Shown here one piece after another: positions 1 through 10,845 of a stretch of 64,000 bases of DNA (position 1 is the stretch's first letter; each line of letters opens with the position of its first letter). The DNA is from Chrysoperla carnea. Lineage: Eukaryota > Arthropoda > Insecta > Neuroptera > Chrysopidae. The DNA is taken from positions 61,110,181-61,174,180 of the forward strand of contig NC_058340.1 in assembly GCF_905475395.1 (NCBI RefSeq), given 5' to 3'. The notes under the pieces are model-generated. The model had not been told where the DNA came from and did not search any database. It saw nothing but the letters and a program-made list of their open reading frames with translations. The translations under genes and the position numbers were made by a program.

Positions 1-3000
1 ATAGGTTTTATTGATCAGTGTTTAGTTCTTAATGAGTGCCTCATTCGAAATTACACTAAGTTTTAATTAAAGCGTTTTATATTGCTAAAATTTTTTAAAT
101 CGTATTTACAGAATACTCCGAATTTATAAAAGACATTTAGAAGAGGTAATTTTTATTAATAATTCCAAATTTGAGCTTCTCTTTCGTGGCGCGGTGTAAT
201 AATGCTATGGAGTTCCACATAAAGTATATGAAGGGGTTCACAAACGCAGTTCCCTAACACCAAGACTAGTCCTTATATCAAATTCTTTTAATGCAAATTT
301 TTTGTTTGCCTTTGACTAAGCAGAAAAATCTAAATCTTTCATGATGGAATTTCTCTCAAGAAGTAACTGATACTTGCATATTTTGAATAATACAATCTCG
401 GACGAGTGGATTCACTGGTGCTCGATAACATGTATCGATATATCAGCGATTTCTGAAAACTTTCTCTTTTCACCGTCAGTTGCTGGTGGTAATATTCTTC
501 GTGGTTCAATAAACTTTGGTAATTATTCAATGTAAAAGATTCTGTTCACTGCTCTAACTGGAGATCTCCAAATGTGACCTAGAAGCGTTACATTTTACTC
601 TCCGAAAAGACAAACAGCATTTATTCCGAACTAAGATCCGAAGAAAAGTCTCGTGACATTTGCAAAAATAAGTCTGATTAATTCTCCGAATGTACTCACT
701 TGAATAAAAAATTGCGAACATTGCTAAAAACAAGTACTATTCGAAATTCTATGTACGAACCTTGAGCCGAACTAGATGGCAAGTGCTACTTTAAATAGTT
801 AATATCGAGGCGGAAGCAATTTTATTATTTTTAATTGGGAAATAGTTCTTCCAGGGGTATTCTGTAAAATTTAATTCGTTCTTTAATTAATATTTGGTTG
901 TAATGATTAATTTTTTGTTGAAAACAATGACTGAGGTGCTTTGTTGATTTCATTAAAAGTTAGTGTAACATTGTGTCCAATCGTAACAGCATTTGAAAAT
1001 AAGAAATTTTGAGATTTCTTGCTGTGTAATAAAAAAAAAAATATTTCAAGTATTCAGTATTTTTGTTAGTGATAATTGCGCTCTATATTTTGTGTAAATG
1101 TGCATTATTTCAGTGTTTTAAATATTGTATAAAACCAGTAAAAAAATGTTTTCCATACTTGATTTGAGCAATAATATAAAATAAGTAACAAACAGAAAAT
1201 GTGTTTAAGTGTTGGTTCTGTTCAGTGAATCTGTTCTCAATCAAAATGTTGTTCCGTTTTTTTAAATATTGTTCAAATACATTTTGGGGAATCCTGTTTG
1301 ATGTGAATGTGCAGTGATATGTGACAAATATAAAACATCTTTATGAATATCCTTGTTGATTAATTTAAAAAATCCTTTGTGCCTATATTTTTTTTATGAA
1401 GTGTTCGTGGTTGGTGTTGCTCAGCTCTTCCTTACTTTGTTTTTGCCAATTTGTTCTCGATTCATTCAAGTAGTTTTTAAAAAAATAAGTGTGATGTGGA
1501 ACTTTTATTTTCAAAATTTTTATTTTTACGTTGTTTTTTTTTCCTAAGTTTTTGTTTTATTATTTATTTGTGTTTTATTTTTCATTTTCATGCCATTACA
1601 ATCGTTAATAGTATCATTTCACAATTTAGATTCACTTCGATTAATTTCAAAGAGCGACAACACAACACTATAATTTTTTCCTATCTTTTTTACAGGTCTT
1701 TTTTGAAATAAAATATATTCAAAATAATTTTATGTTTTAATGTTATCCTTAATTCCATTTCTTTCAATAATTATTCTGTTTTATAAACGGATTAGAATGG
1801 AATCTTTCTAAAACTAATTCTAGCACAATAACGGTTTCGCAGACGACACTTGATGGTGAATTCTGTTAGAAATGAAAAAGATAGAATTTTAAAATTATAT
1901 ATTGTTTGTTTTGAGAAACAATGAAACTTTACAGACTACAAGAAATATACTCTTAAAAAAGGCATCATTTTTCAAAAATAATATTTTAATCAAAGCTTTA
2001 AGACCGGAAGTATAAATTTTCTGAATTATTGATGATAAGTATTTGATACATAAGTGATATGAATTTTCTTGGAGGTATGAAAAATAACTCAACTCTGATT
2101 GTGGAATCAAAACGGAGCGATAAGCGCCAAATGATGGATGATAAGCCACAAATTTTCTAATAAACTCTATCATGGTTATAAAATCGTAAATATTTTAATA
2201 ATAAATAAAGACGATTGATTATAATCATAATTTAATAGTTCAATCGATTTCAATTCAGCATAATAAAGGCAAACAATTACTCATATCAAACTTAATTTTC
2301 ATACATAAAATAATATAATTTACTAAATTTTCATTTTTTGAAAACTAGCTAAGAAACTATCACCAAACTTTGCTAAAAAACTGTTATTTATGCTTATTGT
2401 TTTTCTATAAAAAATGTTACATATCCCATAGACACACGTTGAAGATTCAATTTCGGATTGGGCTCAACGAAAAAGCATGGCTTTGAATTGCCGATCAAAA
2501 GGACGTTGTATTGGTTAAGTTTTGGTAAACGGTAAAAAGGTAAGTCTGGAGCGACGAAAATACATATTGAATATTATATGAGCACTAGATTATGTTTTAA
2601 CTGTGAGAGGTTACAAGCTGCTCTTTTACTTCATGCAGTCATATCGTTTTGGGATGTTTCAGCGCTATCAAGTCATTCAGGTGTTTGTAGCCAAAATACT
2701 TAAAATATGTGAAAAATAGGAAATGCAATATTCCAATTACAATTCATTAATTTACTATAATTAGCGATTATAAACTTGTAAGCGTAAGCATGTAACCGCC
2801 CAAAACGAATACAATCCATCTCTGCATACAAGTCAAATGTAAGTATTTTATTTACTAAAATTTTTTGCCGTTCGAATTCAAAGTTGAATGAGTTTTATTC
2901 GATTGTTTTCAGAACAGTGTAATAGAGATCTATTAATTACTATTTTGTTCTATCCTGACGTTAGAACAACTCTATTTATTGTTTAGTTAGGGTAGAGTGA

Positions 3001-3156
3001 ACAGTAAAATAATTGAATTTTAGTAGGGCGGTAGATAATAGAAATGGAGTAGTTACATTTTATTAGTTCGTAACGATAGCGAGAGTGATTTTTACATCAT
3101 GAAATTCGTGCCATTTTTGACAATAAACTCACTTTTATGTTGAAAATTGAAATATA
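1..3156. other. Intergenic, no gene recognised
   Basis: I read both strands and found only short AT-rich open frames rich in Phe, Ile, Lys, Asn and Tyr, with no family motif. No tRNA-like boxes, terminal inverted repeats or long tandem arrays stand out. The right end borders the palindromes upstream of Seh1. Distal regulatory DNA of Seh1 could lie here, but nothing in the sequence shows it. Confidence 0.6.
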
Positions 3157-3467
3157 AACATTTTGCTGCGAGAATTTCTCTCCCAGAGAGGTTTTTAAAG
3201 AAATTGAGGATCTATTTCTAGAGATACATTTTTTACTGAAACAAGCTTATAAGAGCTGGTGCACCGGCATCAAATTGTTAATTGCTAATTTTTGGGTTTT
3301 AACGCCATCAGACTGATGGCGTTAAAACCCAAAAATTAGCAATTAACAATTTGATGCCGGTGCACCAGCTCTTATAAGCTTGTTTCAGTAAAAAATGTAT
3401 CTCTAGAAATAGATCCTCAATTTCTTTAAAAACCTCTCTGGGAGAGAAATTCTCGCAGCAAAATGTT
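3157..3467. repeat. 311-bp perfect palindrome
   Basis: Bases 3157-3311 and 3313-3467 are exact reverse complements, two 155-base arms around a single central base (3312). I compared the arms line by line and saw no mismatch. The outer ends read AACATTTTGCTGCGAG and its complement. It abuts a second, larger palindrome and lies about 0.9 kb upstream of the Seh1 start codon. There is no coding content and no clear target duplication. It could be a young hairpin transposon, a replication or template-switch product, or an assembly artefact of the foldback-read type. Confidence 0.9.
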
Positions 3468-4213
3468 GATTACTGACAAACATGCCGCAAAATCTTTTAG
3501 TTCATCAAAGTTCATAGAGATAGCGCAGCGTTTGCGTTTGAAAAAGAGCGCTCAAAAACCAAAAGGAGTTAAATAGCAATCGTTCAAAGTAGAACTCGAT
3601 TTGCGAAAGAAAATAAATAGTATTCTACATCATGTGTACTTATATTTGCTCTAAATTTTCAATTGAAAATTTTTGAATTGACGTATTTTTGAATTGATGT
3701 GCATTCCATAGACATATAAAGGGGTGCATTCGGTGCCTAATGTAGGTTATTAGTATGCATCACATTTAAAATATATGATCTAAGGCATCACAGACTAGTA
3801 TTAATAGAACGATAGGAAAACCTAGGTATATAACTGATGGCATCAGTTATATACCTAGGTTTTCCTATCGTTCTATTAATACTAGTCTGTGATGCCTTAG
3901 ATCATATATTTTAAATGTGATGCATACTAATAACCTACATTAGGCACCGAATGCACCCCTTTATATGTCTATGGAATGCACATCAATTCAAAAATACGTC
4001 AATTCAAAAATTTTCAATTGAAAATTTAGAGCAAATATAAGTACACATGATGTAGAATACTATTTATTTTCTTTCGCAAATCGAGTTCTACTTTGAACGA
4101 TTGCTATTTAACTCCTTTTGGTTTTTGAGCGCTCTTTTTCAAACGCAAACGCTGCGCTATCTCTATGAACTTTGATGAACTAAAAGATTTTGCGGCATGT
4201 TTGTCAGTAATCA
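3467..4213. repeat. 747-bp perfect palindrome
   Basis: The arms are 3467-3839 and 3841-4213, 373 bases each, exact reverse complements around base 3840 with no mismatch in a line-by-line check. The symmetry continues with one mismatch to about 3462 and 4218, that is, slightly into the preceding palindrome. The palindrome ends only about 170 bp before the Seh1 ATG, so it would occupy the promoter or 5' UTR. It has no coding capacity. The absence of divergence implies recent birth, strong homogenisation or an assembly artefact. Confidence 0.9.
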
Positions 4214-4384
4214 GCATTGTCAGTTTCTAGTAAATATAATAAAAACGTAAATAATTTTAATTTTTTCAAAATAAACAATTTGTGATAAGAATATGATTGT
4301 TTAAATTAACCAAGATTTTATGTTAACAATACAGCTAAGAATATTGAGTTAATATTTAAGAGTGATTAGAAAAATCTTGTCATT

Positions 4385-6608
4385 ATGTTTGAAGCTCGAA
4401 GTATCAATGCCGAACATAAAGATTTAATTCACGATGTGGCTTATGATTTTTATGGACAACGAATGGCAACATGTTCTAGTGATCAATGCGTTAAAGTGTG
4501 GGATCAAGATGATTTGGGAAATTGGCAATTAACTGCCAACTGGAAAGCTCATAGTGGATCCGTTTGGAAAGTCACTTGGGCTCATCCAGAATTTGGGCAA
4601 GTTTTGGCTACTTGTTCTTTTGATCGTACTGCGGCTGTTTGGGAAGAAATAGGTTTGTTTGTAAATTCTTTAATTTGGTATTTGATATTAAATCTGTTAT
4701 AAAGTTACATTAAAAAAAACGAAATTTTTAGTTGGAGAAACCACTGTACCTGGTGAAAAAGGAATGCGACATTGGGTTCGGCGTACAAATTTAGTTGATT
4801 CTCGTACATCAGTCACAGATGTTAAGTTTGCACCAAAATCTTTAGGATTATTATTAGCAACTTGTTCTAATGATGGTGTTGTTAGAATTTACGAAGCTCC
4901 AGATGTAATGAATTTGAGTCAATGGACATTACAACACGAAATATCTTGTAAATTACCATGTAGTTGTTTAAGTTGGAATCCTTCATTTAATAGGTAAGAT
5001 GGTTGTAAATTGGTAGGCTAAAGTTTTAATTGTTTTGAACGCAATTGATGATTCATAGAAAGAAGTGAAAATTCAGCCATCACTGTTCTTATGAAGTGGC
5101 TCAGTTTTCTGCGTAATATCTTCACACTCCCATCTCAAACGTTTAAACAAAATGTTGATTTGACAAGCATAAATGTTTATTTTTAATACTATAGGGAGAC
5201 AACATCCTTAATGTTTAAGCCATTTTTTTTCTCTTTAGATTACATCCTCCAATGCTTGCTGTTGGAAGTGATGATGCTAATCCTGCTAATGGCGGTAAAG
5301 TATTCATCTATGAATTCAGTGAGAATACAAGACGGTGGACCAAAACAGAAACAATTCATTCAATACATGATCCAGTTCATGATTTAGCATTTTCACCAAA
5401 TTTAGGTCGTAGTTATCATTTACTTGGAGTTGCTACTAAAGACGTTAGAATTATTACATTGACACCAGTAATGTAAGTATCAAAATAATTATTTTTAAGG
5501 TGATAAAGACAGTTACTGATTGATATTTATGTTTAGGGATACATCTGGTGTTCAAAGTGGTTTAACGAGATTTGAAGTTAAACCTGTTGGGCAATTTGAT
5601 GATCATGGAAGTGCAGTTTGGCGTGTTTGTTGGAATATTACAGGAACAATTTTAGCATCTTCTGGCGATGACGGTTGTGTTCGAATATGGAAAAGTAAGT
5701 GTTAATATTAAATTATCTTGATGAGTAGAATGTTATTCGAAACGTTTCGAATCGATCTATGCGCCCGAGTCATCATTTGACTGGTATTACCGAGAGACGT
5801 AATAACTTAGTAATTTGCTTTTAACTTTCAACTACTTATAAACACCACTTCCAAGGGCCTCTGTTCGCAAAGTTGTAGCGGCTAACACAGGACACTGTCT
5901 GGGCGGCAAGCATGGTGAACGCTCAGGCCTGGCAATGTATCACGACTACTGCAGGAGCTGTCACAGTGGTGACGAGGAGGAGACAATGTCTCATCTTCTC
6001 TGTCACTGCCCAGCTCTTGTCATGAGGAGATGGACTTACTTGAGCCAGTCTCTCTTTGACGACCTCTCCGATCTAAAGTCAGTCGACGTCAAAGCCTTCC
6101 TGCTGTTCTTAAACAGCTCCAAATGGTTCATGGAGTAGTGGCCGGAGATGGGCCAACCCACTTACGGTATCACAACGGACCCTATGGTCTAAGTGTGTCC
6201 CACCCCAGGACAGCCACTCTAACCTAACCTAACCTAGCTAGTTATAAAAGTAAAGACAAACAATACAATCGATGATATCTAATCGAATCTATGTGTATTT
6301 TAAGTAAACTAAAAATTTTATTTTTCAAATACACGTCTCCCAACAAAATCACTCAAAAAAATTCTTAACGAATTTAACCTTTGTTAAAAAATTTATTTTA
6401 CAATTTGTTTGTTTTTGTTTCAGTGAATTATTTAAACTCATTTAAATGTGTTACTGTCTTACAAGGTGACAGAATAATTAATCAGCAAGAAGCAAGTTCA
6501 TCAGATGCCACTACTCCTACTGGTATTCAAGCAGGACCAGCATCTATGACTGCTCGATATTATAAACTTGGTACCATTAATAGTCCCAATCAAGTTCCAT
6601 GGCATTAA
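4385..6608 (+). CDS. Seh1: Nucleoporin Seh1 (WD40), complete, five exons
   Basis: Exons: 4385-4652, 4732-4993, 5239-5472, 5537-5694, 6424-6608. They join in phase to 368 residues plus TAA, close to the family's roughly 350-360. Every junction is GT-AG (GTTTGT, GTAAGA, GTAAGT, GTAAGT donors). The start at 4385 gives MFEARSI, matching the conserved N-terminus. Diagnostic stretches are [88 protein letters not shown]. These are WD40 blades; the family forms a six-bladed propeller completed in trans by its partner. Seh1 proteins act in the Nup107-160 (Y) complex of the nuclear pore and in the GATOR2 complex of TORC1 signalling. Intron 4 (5695-6423) is lengthened by a retrotransposon insertion; the other introns are 64-245 bp. 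The C-terminal tail after the last blade is short and Ser/Thr-rich, as in other insects. It converges on the torso gene. Confidence 0.96.
5843..6237 (+). mobile_element. 5'-truncated non-LTR retrotransposon with CCTAA tail, in Seh1 intron 4
   Basis: The open frame to 6138 encodes the end of a non-LTR polymerase: a [11 protein letters not shown] stretch, then a Cys/His knuckle of type C-x2-C-x11-H-x4-C-x1-C (CRSCH through HLLCHCPAL) and the end KWFME. This knuckle follows the RNase H region in R1/Jockey/I-like elements. The 3' UTR ends in three CCTAA units rather than poly(A). An imperfect 11-bp target duplication flanks it (5832-5842 CTACTTATAAA, 6238-6248 CTAGTTATAAA). The same 3' end recurs at 36168 and 51705, and in the SINE at 37736. 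It lies in the host gene's orientation and does not disturb the splice sites. Confidence 0.85.
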
Positions 6609-6663
6609 TGGTTTGAATTTATTATGTCGTTTTTGTATGTATTCAATTAGTTTTATAAATAAT

Positions 6664-6669
6664 AATAAA
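6664..6669 (+). terminator. Poly(A) signal of Seh1
   Basis: AATAAA lies 56 bases after the Seh1 stop codon, the usual distance for a short insect 3' UTR. It is the first canonical signal after the stop. Transcript ends would confirm it. Confidence 0.55.
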
Positions 6670-6751
6670 TTTTCTTATGTTGATTTCAATTTTATAAAAA
6701 TTATTCATGAAAATTATTAACCCTTCGTTTTTAGACTATAATTATTCTTAA

Positions 6752-7037
6752 CTAGCGACCCGTCCCGACTTCGTTTGGGTGCAATGCTGATACTATATAT
6801 ACTACAGAATATCTTGTTTATTTACGACATCACATTAGAAACCTCTAAAATTATCAGTTTTTATCTACTATATTTATCTACTTTATATGCATGTATTATG
6901 CATATAAAATTTTTCTTGAATCGCTATCTATTAAAAAAACCGCATCAAAATCCGTTGTGTAGTTATAAAGATCTAAGCATACATAAGGACAGACAGACAG
7001 ACAGCGGGATGCTTCTTTATTTTATACTATGTAGTGA
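6752..7037 (-). mobile_element. Complete short non-autonomous Helitron
   Basis: On the minus strand it begins with TC (7037-7036) and ends with a GC-rich segment, GAAGTCGGGACGGGTCG, then CTAG (6755-6752). The flanking bases are A on the 5' side and T on the 3' side, the A^T insertion site of Helitrons, without target duplication. The 5' part has a GTCTGTCTGTC run followed by ACTACACAACGGATTTTGATG, typical of arthropod Helitron 5' regions. No coding capacity. It lies just behind the Seh1 3' end. Confidence 0.85.
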
Positions 7038-8558
7038 TAATCAAAGAGCTGGTAACACATTTAGCTGGAATGATTAGTCTCGTTGGTATTCACAGGTAGT
7101 GCAGATACTGCACAAGGTAAAACGTATTTGTTAAAAAATATTACTAAGTCAGCATGAAATAACAAAAATTATAGTTTAGTATCAATCATAAGCGTAATAT
7201 ATGAACCACAGATCGTTTGAGTGGTGGGACACCGAACCAGGCCACCCTACTGATATTGTTTAAAATGGTAAAAAAAAAAATATTTTTTCATCAAAGAAAG
7301 GATGATTATTAATAAAACAAAATGAAACTTTAAAAAAAATGCAACATTTATATTTTTAATATAAAATTTTTTTTTTAAGTAGGTACAATTTATTATAATA
7401 AATATAATATTAAATATAAAACAATTTAAAATTTAATGTTCAGTCTTATATAGTCTTAAAAACTAGTATATAAATGGTTTCATTTTACAAATATTTGGAT
7501 ACAGTTTCGAACAAAATTACGTCTTATCAAAAAAATTTTTTTGCCTTCCTAAGCATTTGATGAAAATTTCACAAAATATAAAATTGTATTCTACCGTACA
7601 TAAAATTGTTTCTAGAGAAGGTTCTATATTTGGTATAAATATTTTCTAAATTACATACAGGGTAACAAATGAACGTTGTGGTTTGAATTCCATAAAAAAT
7701 AAAATTGTATTATATCTTCCATAAAATTATTTGTAAAGGATATTTTATGTGTATTAAATGTTTTCAAAATTAATTTAAGGATGATACAAAATAAAAGTTG
7801 TAACTTGAATTCATACAAAAATTTTTTTGAAATTCAAATTTCATTATTTTGTGAAAAAGGCTTTAAGGTAATACAAAATTTAATTATTGGTTGGTCAAGT
7901 CAATAACTTCTGACTGTTTTCTTTGGGATTTTCGAAATAATAAATTAATATTAAAAATAGACTATTTGAAATGAAATTGGGGCCATAAAAACTAAAATTT
8001 TTATAGTTTAAAATGTTCTTGCCTATCAGTTCTATTTTACTTGATAAATTTTCACCAAAAAAATGCTTTTAGTTATTAAATTAATTATCTTACACCAACG
8101 AGTTTTTTTCGAAAGTTTTACTTTAAATAACGGTAGGCAGTTGTACTTTTCGGATGTAAATAAAACATGAGGTCACTCTTATTTAAGTCAACGGGAAGAT
8201 TACAATTTCCGTAGCATTGCGATTTCACATCTTTACACAATTGCAATTTTTTGGAACTTGCTACATTCGATAATATTTTGGTTGAGTTGGTTTAGATCAA
8301 GTTAGTCTCGATACTTTTGGTCCTTATTTGGCCCTCAAAATTTATTTCATACCTTCACCAAGTTAACAAGATCTTCTACTTTTCGCAATGGCTTACACTC
8401 TTTGAGATTCTTACGTAAAATTGTTTATTGCACTTCATATATTTTTTTGGATAAATTTGAGCGATATTTTAGGTATTTATACTGGCATTAAATATTAATA
8501 TCTTTGGGATAAATTTAATTTATCTCTAATAATAATGTAAATTGTAAAAAGGTAGTAA
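7038..8558. other. Convergent intergenic gap between Seh1 and torso
   Basis: AT-rich DNA with no recognisable coding frame. On the minus strand AATAAA occurs at 8424-8429 and 8341-8346, within about 220 bases after the torso stop, so the torso 3' UTR probably ends here. No repeat family of the window was recognised in this stretch. Confidence 0.5.
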
Positions 8559-10845
8559 TTATCCATAGGAACTATTCATAAATTGATTGCACTCATATGT
8601 TAAATTACTAAAAGCTGGTGTAGTTGTATTTGGTACTACTTCTTCGGTATTACTATCTGTTAATGAATCTAAAACGTCGTAGGTCCTGAAAAGAAAATTT
8701 ATCAATTAATTTATGTATTCGAATAATTATTATTTTTTATGATAGTTTAATAGACCTTTTTCACATTTTTTTCCTTTTTTTTTTTTTTTTTTTTTAATGA
8801 AAGTAAATGTCTTGATAAATGGGCTAATTTTTTCCCCGATTTTTTTGAAGCCATAAGACCGAGAAAACAGACAATGAAAATCATTGAAATATTGAAATTC
8901 AAATTGGCGAAAACGATCCGGAAACACACGATGTTACACGAAAGTTGGTTTGACGTCATTTAAAGTTGATAATAGTGATATATTAATAGGGCTGTTGCCT
9001 ATTAATATATATACCCATTCCCTTCCATTTATGTTTGACGGGGATTCTTAAGTAATTATTTCCAGTAGTTTGTATATAAGTACTATAATATTTTTGAGGG
9101 ATTTTGGTATCTCAATTAAAAAGTTAAATCTCATATCAGGGCAGTATTAATCGTATTATTTACCTTAAATATTCAGCTTTTGATAATTGATTTAAATTCA
9201 AATACTTTGCTGGAGTGTTATTTTCTAATAATCCATCTAATACTTCACGTAATTTAGCAAATGTAGGACGTTCTTTTGGTTGCAATTCCCAACATGATCG
9301 CATTATTGAATAAATTTCTTGACTACAATTTGATGGACATTCCATTCTGTATCCAGACTTGAGTAAATGTAATAGTCGATTGGTCGGTGTACTTGGGTAT
9401 GGATTTCCACCAAGTGTAACTATTTCCCATAATACAATACCAAAAGACCATACATCACTTTGCGATGTGTAAATTTGATGCGTTAATGATTCCAACGCCA
9501 TCCATTTTATTGGTAACTTTCCATTGCCAGTTTTACGGTAGATGTTTTCTTGATAAATATCTCTACTTAATCCAAAATCGGCTATTTTTAATGTTTTATC
9601 TGCTGTTAGCAATACATTTCTTGCTGCCAAATCACGATGAACAATTCGATTGCTTGCTAGATATTCCTAAAATATAAATTATTCTCAAATTAATAATTAA
9701 TCATCATATTCATTTAAATATGTACAAACAAAAATATTACAGTCATATGCCTTCCGAGTATCACTCAAAGTGTGATTCGGTTAAGGATTTGGAAAATAAG
9801 TGGTACTTAGATGAAGTACATAAGAAAATTAAACTGTAAATTACATAAGTCAAACTAAAATATTTTCTTGGTTGAATAGAAAAAAAAATTCATTTCTTTT
9901 GAAATGAAACCAATATAATTTAAATTTCAATGTTCTCATTATTATCAATTCAACTGAGAAGTCAAATATTTAAGGAATATAAATCCTTTCAATAAAATAC
10001 TTATAAATAAATAAATCTATCCGTAATATAATTTGCAAAGCAATTTGTAAGTCATCCAATAAAATAAATTATAATTAAAGCTTCTACCGATGAACAATCT
10101 ATTAAAAATTAAGGTATTTTATCTAGTGGTCGTATAACCTTAAAACGTTTTACATACCATTCCTATAACAATTTGTCTTGCAAATGATAACAAATCAGTG
10201 GGGGTTAAAATTGCATTATTGTATTCTTCAAGACCATATATTTCATTTATTTTCAAGTTAAAATCTTTTGAATTTCTAAAAAAGTTACGACTGTACAAAG
10301 CCGGATCTGGTGTTGAACATTGTTGAATTGCATTCCAACTGCGATGTAAATATCCAAGTAAATCACCTAACGCACAATATTCCACCAGTAGCATAGTTTT
10401 ATTGGAATTTCCTTGTGTACAACAGCCAATCATTGATACAAGATGTGTATGGCTACCAACAGTTTTCATCATTTGTATTTCTTGTTTTAGTTGACGAATG
10501 TCTTCTGGACTTGCACTTTCTGTAACATAATATTAGATATAAGAATAATATAAGATTAGGTACAGTGGCGGATCTAAGGAGATGCAGTAGTTGCAAATTT
10601 TCAATAAGAGATTCAGATGATTGATTTTAAATTTTACCTTTCAACATTTTCACAGCAATTTCTTGTTTGTGTGGTAGTAGCCATCCATGTCGGACAACAC
10701 CAAATGCTCCTTCACCAATAATTCGATCTAAGACTACACGATCACGTTGTATCTCAAACGAACAATACTCTTCAAATTCATCACAGGATGATGTGGGATC
10801 ATTTGTAATTGTGAGATTTTGTTTGGTAGTTTTTTGGTCGATCTC
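8559..10845 (-). CDS. tor: Torso kinase-domain and tail exons (last four exons)
   Basis: Exons 10845-10638 (glycine loop, catalytic Lys in IAVKMLK), 10519-10158 (helix C Glu in KQEIQMMK, hinge region MLLVEYCALGDLLGYL, and a roughly 45-residue kinase insert), 9666-9164 (EYLASNRIVHRDL, DFG, activation loop with two Tyr, WMALESL, DVWSFGIVLWE, CW...RP) and 8685-8559 (tail with TYDVLDSL and two Tyr). The WMALESL and GNPYP motifs are receptor-tyrosine-kinase signatures. All catalytic residues are present, so the kinase should be active. The 118-bp intron 10520-10637 holds a short stretch, CAGTGGCGGATCTAAGG, that resembles an hAT terminus. Confidence 0.93.

Noticed and set aside
1895..2173. 92-codon minus-strand frame
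   Set aside because: Dominated by Ile, Leu, Phe, Lys and Ser with no family motif; typical of AT-rich background frames.
6988..7003. ACAG repeats as a CRISPR-like or regulatory array
   Set aside because: A simple tetranucleotide run that belongs to the Helitron 5' region; similar runs occur in families A and D.
8760..8797. Poly-T run as a retrotransposon poly(A) tail in reverse
   Set aside because: No element sequence or target duplication adjoins it; plain homopolymer in an intron.
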